Assembly (NCBI GenBank): GCA_029379385.1
Contig: CM055608.1
Coordinates: 20,644,350-20,708,349, forward strand
Direction of reading: 5' to 3'
DNA: 64,000 bases
From: Quillaja saponaria
Lineage: Eukaryota > Streptophyta > Magnoliopsida > Fabales > Quillajaceae
Made by a program: the position numbers and the translations under genes. Below the pieces are notes generated by a model. It had not been told where the DNA came from and ran no database searches. It saw only the letters and a list, made by a program, of their open reading frames with translations. Numbering within the stretch: position 1 is the stretch's first letter; every line of letters starts with the position of its first letter. This document shows positions 24,168-33,560 of this stretch, in pieces.

Positions 24168-25124
24168 TTCTCTCACTTGGGCAATCATTAATTGTAGTTT
24201 TAAAAATTTTGAAAAACATGTTTTTAGAAAACAACTCTCGGGCAAGGTATAACTTTTATGTGGCCACAATTTTAAAAGAAAAATTTAGGTCCTGAGACGC
24301 ACTTCAAACAATCCAGCCCAATTAAGTTATTAACATTGAATCATGGCAATCATTGTGCCACTTAAACAACATAAGACCAATCCATGGTTACAAATGCCAA
24401 CAACTTAATCTGCAATGGATCTAGATGTGGTAGTGTAGCAAGAAAAATAGCATCTAAATGTGATCAACATATGTTATTTTCATTGTCGGTCCTCCAAGTG
24501 ATTTCATTAAAACTGAATGCTTTCTAAAGCACTAGAAATCACTTAAGCTTAATTTTAAGCTTGTATGTCTCAACAACCATATCGAGATATCCTAATTAGT
24601 GTCATTTGAGACATACCTCCAAATTGACAAAACCGTCATACTTAAGACAGACACAAAGTCTTAAGATTTTAATGCAATGACATGTCATAAATAACCTATA
24701 TGTGCACATGCAATATTAATCATATCATAATGAAAATAAGTATTATCTTCATTAATAAAATGTATCATCCAGCAAGGATGTAAACAAACATAATATAGCA
24801 TATATAACATGCTAGCTAGTTTGAACAAAACAACGCAAACTCCCACTAACCAAAAACATCAAAGGACTCCACAATACTCATGTTATCAACATGACTTTTA
24901 GAAATCCCAGTCTTAATTTCTTGGTTAAAGGATCTGCCAACAGTTTACTGTATCAGTATGTTAAAAAACAATGTCTCATTTTTTCATAAAATCTCTAGTC
25001 ATTGCCTCTCGATTCACTAGAAATCTTATTGTTCTTTAAGAAGAACACGGTAGAACTATTTTTATAATAGATCTTAAGCATTTTAAAATCAAGACAATCA
25101 CACAAAGGTAAATTATCATGTTAT
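24168..25124 (-). other. Copia 3' untranslated region and end of pol
   Basis: Lies between the 3' LTR and the RNase H block. The first bases inward, GTGAGAGAATGT on the minus strand, form the polypurine tract. No clear protein motif remains beyond the RNase H tail. Confidence 0.5.
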
Positions 25125-25500
25125 TCAACCACATACTATGCTTGTATAGTGAAAGAAGCTTTTGCTTGGAACAATTCCAGATACATCTCCCAAAATCAAC
25201 ATGAAAATATATCTTGAAGTAGATTTAAGATTATCTTTGCAATTAGCAAAGTCAGAATCAGAGTAACCAATTAAATTAAGGTGATCAATCATTAGATGCA
25301 TTAGCATAAAACTTTGGTTCTCTATAAATACTTCATAACCTATGTACTGATCTTGGATTTGACTATGCCAAAACCTCTCACTGCAAAAGCAATGTCAGAG
25401 CTAGTACAAATCAAAGCATACAAGCTTCCAATTGCACTAGCATGAAACACATTTCTCATGGACTTTCTCTGAGACTTATTAACGAGATACTAATTTAAAC
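25125..25500 (-). pseudogene. Copia RNase H relic
   Basis: The minus strand encodes GYSDSDFANCKDNLKSTS, close to the GYSDADWAGCxDDRKSTSG motif that marks Copia RNase H, with catalytic Asp positions kept in SDSDF. The usual block after it is altered to GDVSGIVPSK. It sits downstream of the RT in element order. Short open runs and stops show decay. Confidence 0.75.
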
Positions 25501-26500
25501 TAAACTTGTCATTCTTGACAATAGGCACATCCCCAGTCTTGCATTTATATATATTGAACTTATACAACACTATATCAATATAGGTTTACTAGAGAAAACC
25601 TAACAAGGGTGAGTTCTAATCCGGTGTATCTCAACACCAAGAACAAAAGATGTTTCCCTAATATCATTCATGCCAAAGGCTTAGACAACATCAACTTTGT
25701 CTCACAAAATAAGTTAATATCACTATTGATAACAAGCAAGATATCATTGACCATTATCATGATATGATAAACTTGCTCCCACTGACTTTAAGATATATTC
25801 ATTAAATCAATGTTACTAAATCAATATGATAAACTAGCTCCCACTGACCTTAGTGTATATTCATTTATCAACCTTATTCTTAACATAACTAAAAGAGGTG
25901 ACTACCTCATCAAAATTTCAATAACCATTATCTAAATGCTTATTGGAGACTATTTGATTGATTTGTTAAACATAACCTCTATTCTATTTGAAACCTTCAC
26001 TATGTAAACATGCTTTATAAGGTTTCCATTCAAGATAGATGTTTTCACATCCATTTGAAATAACTCAAGGTTGATAAATAAGTCACTAAGGTCATGATCA
26101 CCCAAAAGAATTTTATTTATTTATTTATTATATTTTTATTTTAGTTGAGACAGTAGAAAAAGTCTCGCTAAAATGGCACATTCTTTTGAGTGAAAAACCT
26201 TCAATTACAAGCTTTACTTTGAAACACTCAATCTCCTGATTTGAATTATTCTTAATCTTACAAATTCACTTGCACCCAATGAGTATAGAAAACCACGGAA
26301 GTTCAACCAACTCCCATACACCAAATGTTAAGGAGACAGGTGCTTGTGCAACTATATTCAAATGTTAAGGAGCTACACCAAAAACAAAGGCGACAATTTT
26401 AACTAGAATAGGTGATGCATTTTCAATTATTCTTAACTTCCCCCATCACCTATTCTCACCACATGTTACGTGATGTAGTTAGTGACAAGATATATATATG
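25501..26500 (-). pseudogene. Copia reverse transcriptase relic
   Basis: Lies between integrase and RNase H as in Copia elements. Near 25745-25770 the minus strand reads MVNDILLV, which I align to the catalytic YVDDILLI motif; the first of the two catalytic aspartates is then Asn. If the alignment is right the enzyme is inactive. Several further stops interrupt the domain. Confidence 0.5.
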
Positions 26501-26859
26501 AAATATGACAAATTTATTTTTCTTTCTTTACTAGTAGTTGAAAACCTTTTCAACTCAACAAATCAAATTCTAAGAATTTAGCAGTGTGAGATACTACTAT
26601 CTTGGTTTCACGCGTGGATAGAACATATCTCCCTTAAAATGATTTAGATAACTAGTAAAGCAACAGTGAGTCAAAAATATAACGATTTTCTTCTCATTTG
26701 TGTTATATAATTTTATTTCAATTTGACAACCTTAGACACGAAAAAAGTTCAATCTAGATTTTCTCCCAGCCTACAAGTTAAAAAGGTGTTTTAAACCTTG
26801 ATTTACTGGTAACCCAATTATTTAGAGACTTTACCTTAAAAGTATTCAGAGAAGTTTGA

Positions 26860-27150
26860 CATATTCATCATATTTCTAATCATGTCCTTAAAGATACGAG
26901 TATGCCTTTCGGCCACAACACTTGTTCAAGGCTACCAAGCATGGTATAATAGGTTAAAAACCCACACTCTAGTATGTACCTAGCAAACAGTCTCATGTCT
27001 ATCAACATCATGTTTGCCATAATACTACCACCACGATCAGATCTTAAAGTTTTAATAACTTTTCCCAATTGTATTTCAACTTCAATTTTGAAAATTTTAA
27101 AATTTTTAAGACAATCAGAATTTTACTTAATCAAGTATAAAAACCAAAAC
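26860..27150 (-). pseudogene. Copia integrase core relic
   Basis: The minus strand encodes VIKTLRSDRGG, the second catalytic-Asp motif of Copia integrase (KxLRSDNGGEY), followed by a decayed stretch where the NGVAERxNRT motif should be. The enzyme joins element DNA to the target; the flanking 5 bp duplication records its action. The copy is broken by frameshifts. Confidence 0.75.
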
Positions 27151-28134
27151 AGGAAAAGTTACCAATGAAAGTGATAAAAATATATATATTTTTCGTGCCA
27201 ATCGGTGGAATAAAATTCACTAAAATTAGTGTGAAAAATCTCTAAGAGACTTGAAATATAATTTTTCCCATTTTTCATTATTTTGGTCAATTTACTTCTT
27301 ACGCACTTAACCCAAAACCTTAAGTTTCCAAAATAAGTAAAGGGAATAATATCTTTTATGAGATTGTTATCTCTTTCCCTTAAATTTGACCTAGATGTTT
27401 ATGCTAAAATATCTAGGATTTTTCTTTAATTATAAATATTTTGGAAATAAATTTTCTTGAAATGAGAAGTATTACTTTTGGAGGAGTTAAACACATCCAC
27501 CAAAATTTTTAAATTTTAAAACATTTGAACTTTAAAATTATCCAAATCAAAAATAAAATGACCATTTTGTCTAGTAAGGAAATTAAAATAAAATTCCACC
27601 TATATGTTTAAAATGACTTTCGAGTCATAAAAAAAATACTCTAATGAATCCATTTTGATGTCATTCAAGACTCAAGGTTTTATCTTTAATACGCTTAGGT
27701 TCCTTTTAAACACATTTCTTGGTTTTATAATCAAAACATGAATTTAAGGCAATATGCCTTCACATAACCTCTTGAACTTTACTAGAAGCACAGTAGGTCC
27801 ATTTTCATGACAAACATTAGAACTGCCCACATTAGATTTCTGACCGTTATCATGCCTTTCAGTATCCTGATTTTCTTATGGTAAATATGTTTTAACTTAC
27901 CTTAAAGGTACTTGCTACATCTATATTTGAACTGAGAAACTTAAAAGCCACCCTCAGTTTCAGACAAACCACTCATGAGGTGTTAAGAGATAGACATTTT
28001 GAGACGAATAAGGCTTAACTTATTAGATTTCTCCCATTTTCCAAAAACTTATTTCTAAGTGTCAATGCTAACAACAAATGTGATGATTCAAAATAAAAGA
28101 ATGCAACATGCCAAAGAATTAGAGTAATTAATAA

Positions 28135-28550
28135 CAAAAATAAAACTTATTCTTCATGATTCCAAGGTGCATCATTGCAAACTCCCTTTGGGCAAAGAGT
28201 GCAACATGCCATTAGGATCTCACTTCAACCCATGAAACCAAAACACAAAAGCATCACAGGTTTCATAAAGTCCATCCCCTTTGGGCAAATAAACTTCTAA
28301 GCCAGGAATGAAATATGTCAATCAAAATGGGTACTAAATGATCAAGAATAAGAATTTATTTTACATGAATCCAAAGTGCATCATTACAAACTCCCCTTTG
28401 GGCAGAGAATATAACATGCTATTAAGATCTCATGATCAACCCATGAAACTTAAATTAGAGTATCCTACCTTCTAGGCCAGTATACCCCAAATCATATGTT
28501 TCATGTAATTTCTAAAATTAAAGTATATAATAACCCCCTTTGGGCAGGAA
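28135..28550 (-). repeat. Tandem repeats with CCCTTTGGGCA core in the Copia internal region
   Basis: CCCTTTGGGCA occurs four times (28184, 28277, 28394 and 28536). Two longer copies, about 28140-28240 and 28345-28450, share a further 80 bp that includes TGCATCATT and AACCCATGAAAC, about 209 bp apart. Located upstream of the coding part of the Copia element; function unknown. Confidence 0.7.
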
Positions 28551-29753
28551 ATTATATACAATAATTTAAGAAATATCCCGTACTATAGCTTTCAAAAATC
28601 TCACAAATCTATACAGATAGACCACTTTGGTGGCAACCACCTATATAAACCTATAAGATTTTTCAAGCTGGGCAAATTTAATTACTCCAATTTATCACTC
28701 TTAAGTAAAATACTATTCAAAAGTATCTCAAATGATCACTTAATGCATGTTGCAAACTTTAAACAAAAGTGAATCAAAACAAAAGTTTCTACTAACATAT
28801 GTTTTAAAAACATGAGAGTACGATAATATTTATCTCTAATTAGGGAGAGTACCTACTGTTTTTAGTTTTAAAACATATAAAAAATGTAAATCCAACAAGC
28901 CTCAACATTTAAATATGTGCAATTATATTAGTTTTAAACATAACATAATAGTATATACTAATACTATAATTTATGCATATAATTTTTCAAATATAACCAT
29001 ACAATAAAATTGGAAAATTCAAATAAAAAATATCATAAAAATTTGGTAAGAAAAGACTACCGGAAGACCAAGGGTGAACCTCACTCTCCATTGACGCGAA
29101 TGGAATTCGCTCAAGACTGGTTGAACCTTCTTCAACCTCTAGCCGGGTCAACTTGACATGTTCTGTATATATTTGGTTCTTTTTGACCCGTTTTCAGAAA
29201 AGTGAGATTTTCACCATAATTTTTATGGTTTTTCTCAAAAAAATTGTATGGGTTTTGTTTTAAATTAGTATTCTAACAAAAACCCTCTAACAATTTAATG
29301 TTATATATCAAAAAAAATTGTCAATCAATTAAATTGAAAAATTATGAACCCTAACTTGAACCCAAAAATATTTTAATTTGAATTTCTAAAAATTATGTGA
29401 TTTCACACATCCAATTAGTTTCTAATGAGTATAGAAACATGCTAGAGGTAAAATCCATGATCATAATAGATCAAAACAACATGAAATTATAACTTTTCTA
29501 ATCCAAAAATTAAAATTTGTTTTCATGTCAAACCAAATCTTAAAATCCAAATTTCTCAACTTATAGTTGATAAAATCATACAAATAATATATCAAATTAA
29601 AGATATTTTGAAAAGGAACAGAACCCCTAATGTTAGGAATTCAATTTCATACATTTAAGGTTTCGATTTTTGAGTATAAGAATCTGACTTAAATGAACCT
29701 TATTATTTTAGATCAATTAAATTAATTTCAAGGTTCTAAATCCATGTAAATTA

Positions 29754-29766
29754 GGCTCTGATACCA
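29754..29766 (-). other. Inner tRNA-Met primer-binding site
   Basis: Minus strand reads TGGTATCAGAGCC, the exact complement of plant initiator tRNA-Met. It directly follows the inner LTR-like sequence and is the second such site in this element. Confidence 0.8.
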
Positions 29767-29769
29767 TTT

Positions 29770-29965
29770 TGTAACGCCTCAAGTCCAACTGGCCCAAGTA
29801 TCTTGAAAAGTCCACAACCCACAACACATGGGTTAAAATGCTAGCTTGAAGGTACTTGGTAATTGGTCCTTGTGGGTTATAAACAATCCAATTAAATCTC
29901 TTATAATCGATGTGTGACACAATTTTTTATCGATGTGGGATACAATTTTTTTTTTGGGTATTACA
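29770..29965 (-). mobile_element. Extra LTR (TRIM-like, 196 bp) within the Copia leader
   Basis: On the minus strand the sequence runs TGTAATACCC to GGCGTTACA with matched inverted ends and is followed by three A and a perfect tRNA-Met primer site. It is preceded by ACGGGGACCAGAT, a plausible polypurine tract. It carries a CCCACATCGAT stretch, common in small plant LTR elements. It is too short for a normal Copia LTR and differs from the LTRs of the host element, so it belongs to another, probably TRIM-like, family. Confidence 0.6.
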
Positions 29966-30182
29966 ATCTGGTCCCCGTTAAGGCCCAATACCAGGATCCT
30001 TCCCTAAGTGATGTGGGTTTCCAGAAGCATAGGCCCGTAGCCCACCACGCTATTGTCACCATCCTCCCGAGCCCTCATTTCTCCCTGGACCAAGGATAGC
30101 TCTGAGGATGCACAGAGCATCCACCAGAGCCTTCATCTTTCCCTGCTGGACCAAGGTTAGCTCCTACCACGAAGGGATAAAT

Positions 30183-30194
30183 GCTCTGATACCA
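30183..30194 (-). other. Primary tRNA-Met primer-binding site of the Copia element
   Basis: Minus strand reads TGGTATCAGAGC three bases inside the 5' LTR. It sets the minus-strand orientation of the element. Confidence 0.85.
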
Positions 30195-30197
30195 TTT

Positions 30198-30660
30198 TGT
30201 AATTTAATACAGGATCTCATACATGAATTTAGAACACATTAATAATAAGGTTGTGTACCTGATTGAACCATAGCAGCGGATATCTGGAATCTCAGCCAAG
30301 CACGTCTTAATAATTGCTTCACATGGCCATGTCTTCCTCTCTGTACTCTATGTATTTTCTGATGACAACTTTCAATGGGGCAAGATGCATATATATAGAG
30401 AGGAGAGGGGACCTAGCTATTTCATGTCAGATAAAACCCTAAGAGTCCTCCCATTAAAGACTCCTAAAGTCATTCAGCCCACACTTACTGCCAATCCACA
30501 TCTAATCAGATAAGAAATGTGCTTAAGCCCTATCCCAAATGATCACATAAACTATATGGGCTTTTACCAGCATGTCTCAAATGGAACAAACCTTAAGCCC
30601 GTTTTATTATTAAAACAAAACCATACAATTAATGGCAACCCACACATGGAATTTCTAACA
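30198..30660 (-). repeat. 5' LTR of the Copia element
   Basis: Starts TGTAATTTAATACAGG and ends TTTCTAACA on the plus strand; matches 23701-24167 with few substitutions. Followed by the right TCATT target duplication (30661-30665). Confidence 0.92.
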
Positions 30661-30665
30661 TCATT

Positions 30666-31290
30666 GTTTCTTCTCCAAAATAGCACTGTTGAAACGACAC
30701 ATGTAGTTTATAAAGTCTCCTCATTTTCTTGTTTTACTGCTAGGAGGTAGTGACGTCCTTTTGTTAAGCCCTGTTAGTAATGAAAAATTTATTGAAGGAT
30801 TTGACGAGCTGCCTAAAGTTAAAGATGGAGTTTGGTTTTAAGGTGGGAAAACCATTTTCGGGTAGGCCCCTTAACAGTTGATCTAAATTCCTTGAACATT
30901 ACCGCATCAGGAAGCCAATGGAGAAGCATTAAAAACTTAAAACCGACCATAAAATTGTCGGGGTTGGCAGTCCCATGATAATGTTCTAAAGTTAGGATCT
31001 TTGCATGCCTAGGGATTGGATGTTTTACTATCTATGAATGTCATGTTGATTTAGAAAGGTGGATACCCATATCTGACTGAGGGGTCGAGGAGTGCCTGTG
31101 GAAATGAATCATAGACAGGCTTGGGTAGGTTGGCTTGATGGTTATTGGAGGGTGAGTGTATCTGGTCATGAGTCTCTAGATTCTTTCTCGTTTTAGGGTT
31201 TAATGAAGTATGGGCTAGGATAGGGTCGTGTCCTCCGAGAGATAGAGTATCAACTCCTTGCATAAAGTTGTGGTCAACATCTCCTCAATC
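30666..31290 (-). pseudogene. Tat-type Gypsy gag, N-terminal part
   Basis: The minus-strand translation resumes the gag protein after the Copia insertion. About 30840-30900 it includes FKEFRSTVKGP, like the VxxxxFPxTLKGxAxxWF motif of plant gag. Farther upstream a Pro/Ser-rich N-terminal stretch includes SFPQALLDPSVRYGYPP. Stops are present in all frames. Joined to the part left of the Copia element it would make one gag reading frame, now dead. Confidence 0.55.
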
Positions 31291-31627
31291 TTGAATAAAT
31301 CTTGGAATTGCTATGTAACAGGAGGTTTTGACACCTTGGGAAAGTGTGTGTTAGGGTGTTCAAACACATTGGGTATGTGTGGCTTCCTTTGTCAAATACA
31401 ATGTTTATTAGGAGTTCCATAGCTTTGGTGTTTGGAGAGAAAGCAGGAGGTCAAGATATGTCTTGTCCAATGGCAGTCGAGTACTCCTGGTGGAGATGAT
31501 CGAGATTGATGTTTTTTTGAGATTTTTCTTGCGATCCATGAAGTTGAATTCCCTTATAATGACAAGTAGGCTTAGTAATGAAGGATGTGGTCATGGATTA
31601 GAAAAAAGTTCCCACGGAAGGCAACAA
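31291..31627 (-). other. Tat element leader and degraded primer-binding site
   Basis: Non-coding region between gag and LTR. Its last bases, read on the plus strand as TTCCCACGGAAGGCAACAA, look like a decayed form of the TCCCACAGACGGCGCCAA block that borders Tat LTRs. That places the primer site at about 31609-31627. Confidence 0.45.
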
Positions 31628-32219
31628 TGTTAAATTCGTAATTTACTCTGGTGAGATAGACAACGAGGTGAATTATGAGGTGAATGATTGCTGGCCTGGT
31701 GAGGGTGTCCTCGAGTCCACGAAAGGAATACCTACAAGACAAGAGAAGGTAATGGGTCCAGCTGTGAGCACCCCGAAGCCCAAGTTAGATAATGAGGGTT
31801 GAGCATGTGTTAAAAAGGTGTATGGGTGTTAATCATAGAGATAGTGACCTGGAGAAGTGAGGTTCTGGGTCATATATATGTACTTGAAGATGGGCCTAGT
31901 GCCATGTGTCATGCTCTTATTGGTCATACAAAGTTGTACTATTAATTAAAATTAGGATATAATCAATTCACGATTGTTTGTCGAGTCAGATGTTAAATGT
32001 ATCTGAAGCTCTATAATCTGATTCCATATTATCTGAATCCATAATTCAAGGCTATTCATTGCAATTTCATATCTCTTTCTCTCTTATGTCTTCTTCTTGC
32101 AATCTTTTTGTTTTGCCCAGGATTCCGAGGTTAGGTCAATTGGATTGCTCTTTTTTTGACAGGATTGTAGGAATTTAACTATAAAATTATTACAATCTTA
32201 TACAAAATTTTGGTTGAGA
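31628..32219 (-). mobile_element. 5' LTR of the Tat element, partial
   Basis: Starts TGTTAAATTCG directly after the primer-site block. Includes TATATATGTACTTG (about 31874) and CT-rich transcribed-leader-like sequence. The outer end is not resolved because the hairpin-rich element is inserted at 32220. The partner LTR is absent from the left side. Confidence 0.4.
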
Positions 32220-32228
32220 AGTAAAACA

Positions 32229-33309
32229 GGAAAAAAAACCATAAAATGAACCACTTTTGAAATTAATATTGAAAATGGACCAAATTTGCCAACTCACGCG
32301 CCATGTCAGCTGCCACATCTACCACATCAGCCACATCAGATAAAAAAAAAAAAAAGTGAACAGTGACTTCGTGAGTTAGACTCACGAAGTTACTATTTAT
32401 TTGTTGATGAACAGTAACTTCGTGAACCCAACTCACAAAGTTACTGTTTACTTTTTTTTTTAAATGAGAATAAAAAATTATTATTATTATTTTTTTAAGT
32501 GAGAAATTTTTTTTATCAGTTTTCAAAAATTAAAAAGTAAAAATATATAAATAGTACCTTTGTGAGTTAGACTCACTAAGTTATTATTTAATTTTTTTTT
32601 CTATTTTTTAATTTTATCAAGATAAAATTTTGGGGATATTTTTTATTTTTATCTTGAAAAAATTTATCCTAATATTACAACCACAAAAAATAAAAATAAA
32701 TAGTAACATCGTGTTCCCAACCCACAAATTTACTTTTATTTGTTTTGTAATTTTTATTTTTATAGTAGAAATTTTTTTTTACCCTTTTTCAAATAAATCA
32801 AAACCCTAACCTACAAAGTTGCTATTTCAAATAAATCAATACTTGCATTTATAGGAAAAAAAAAATTACAAAACAAACAATAGTAACTTCGTGGATTGGG
32901 ATCAAAAATTAGTATTCATTTTTATTTTTTTATAGTTGTAATTTTGGGGTAAATTTGTTCAAGATAAAAAAAAAATAAAAAAAAACTATTAATGAATAGT
33001 AACTTCGTGAGTTGGACTCACGAAGTTACTATTCATATATTTTTATTTTTTGATTTTTGAAAAATGATAAAAAAAATTTCTCACCTAAAAAAAATTACAA
33101 TGAAATACGAAATTAAAAAAAAAAAAAGAAGTTAACAATAACTTCGCAAGTTGAACTCACGAAGTTATTATTCAATTTTTTTTTCTTTTTTTGATGTGGC
33201 TGGCTGACGTGGCAGGTGATATGACAAATTTGGTCCATTTTAATATTAGTTTCAAAAATAGTCTATTCTAAATTTATATTTTAAAATTGGACTATTCTAT
33301 GATTTTTTC
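32229..33309. mobile_element. Mutator-type non-autonomous element packed with hairpin repeats
   Basis: Flanked by a perfect 9 bp duplication AGTAAAACA (32220-32228 and 33310-33318), diagnostic of Mutator-like insertion. Ends are inverted: GGAAAAAAAACCATA on the left, GAAAAAATCATAG on the complement of the right. Both arms then share AATGGACCAAATTTG and a CCACATCAGCCACATC / GATGTGGCTGGCTGACG stretch. The inside holds seven spaced copies of a palindrome with core ACTTCGTGAGT-n-ACTCACGAAGT separated by poly-A/T-rich spacers. No coding capacity. The right arm has an extra 25 bp block not present on the left. Confidence 0.75.
32362..33169. repeat. Seven dispersed copies of an about 33 bp hairpin
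   Basis: Copies begin at 32362, 32412, 32552, 32702, 32882, 32998 and 33137. The best ones (first and sixth) pair AACTTCGTGAGT with ACTCACGAAGTT around a short GGA or TAG loop. Copies four and five keep the left arm but have lost much of the pairing. Spacers are 20-150 bp of A/T-rich sequence, not unique sequence. Confidence 0.85.
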
Positions 33310-33329
33310 AGTAAAACAGTCTTAATATT

Positions 33330-33560
33330 TAGTGTGCGAATTAGTGTGTGATGATATGCGCTTGATATGTGTCAATATGATGGGATTAAGGATTTGATTA
33401 GGATTAGATATGTTTTGACTTTGCTGAGTCATTGGAAGGGCTAATTTGTGAATTAAGTGTTGTTCTATCTGCCTATATAAGGCTTAGGCGGGATCAGACT
33501 ATAATCATCCAATTAATTGAGAAATAAAGATTTGATTTGTTCCATTGCAGAGCAAAGTTT
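33330..33560 (+). mobile_element. LTR-like fragment with TATATAAGG promoter
   Basis: Contains CTATATAAGGCTTAGGCGGG and, 40-60 bp on, GAAATAAAG before a GATTTGTTCCATTGCA stretch. TATA box then polyadenylation-like signal at this spacing is the R region of a plant LTR. Boundaries and family are not resolved. Confidence 0.4.

Larger units (their letters stand above)
29755..30202 (-). repeat. 428 bp LTR-plus-leader unit bounded by 20 bp direct repeats
   Basis: GCTCTGATACCATTTTGTAA occurs at both ends (29755 and 30183). Each copy spans a primer-binding site and the first bases of an LTR. Read on the minus strand the unit is primer site, about 217 bp of unknown sequence, polypurine tract, small LTR, then a second primer site. 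This is the content of a one-LTR circle opened at its primer site. Confidence 0.65.
23701..30660 (-). mobile_element. Complete Ty1/Copia LTR retrotransposon, inserted in a Tat gag
   Basis: Two near-identical LTRs (467 and 463 bp) with TGTWA...TAACA ends flank about 6.0 kb. A perfect 5 bp target duplication (TCATT) surrounds the whole. The primer-binding site lies inside the right LTR, so the element is transcribed on the minus strand. RNase H, reverse transcriptase and integrase motifs appear in Copia order when read on that strand (integrase upstream of RT and RNase H). A PPT-like GTGAGAGAATGT abuts the left LTR. Internal frames are broken, so it is structurally complete but not coding-competent. 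LTR similarity is high, roughly 95 percent by eye, so it is much younger than its Gypsy host. Its leader contains a second LTR plus primer-site unit. Confidence 0.9.

Noticed and set aside
29770..29965. Possible Cassandra-type TRIM carrying 5S rRNA sequence
   Set aside because: I looked for the 5S core (GGATCCCATC, AAGCGTGCTTGGGC) and did not find it.
29754..30194. TGGTATCAGAGCC matches as possible tRNA-Met gene fragments
   Set aside because: They are complementary to the tRNA 3' end and sit at LTR edges, so they are primer-binding sites; no cloverleaf is present.
32362..33169. Regularly repeated palindromes that look at first like a CRISPR array
   Set aside because: Spacers vary from 20 to 150 bp and are A/T homopolymer, copies are degenerate, and the whole lies in a transposon with inverted ends and a 9 bp duplication in a plant genome.
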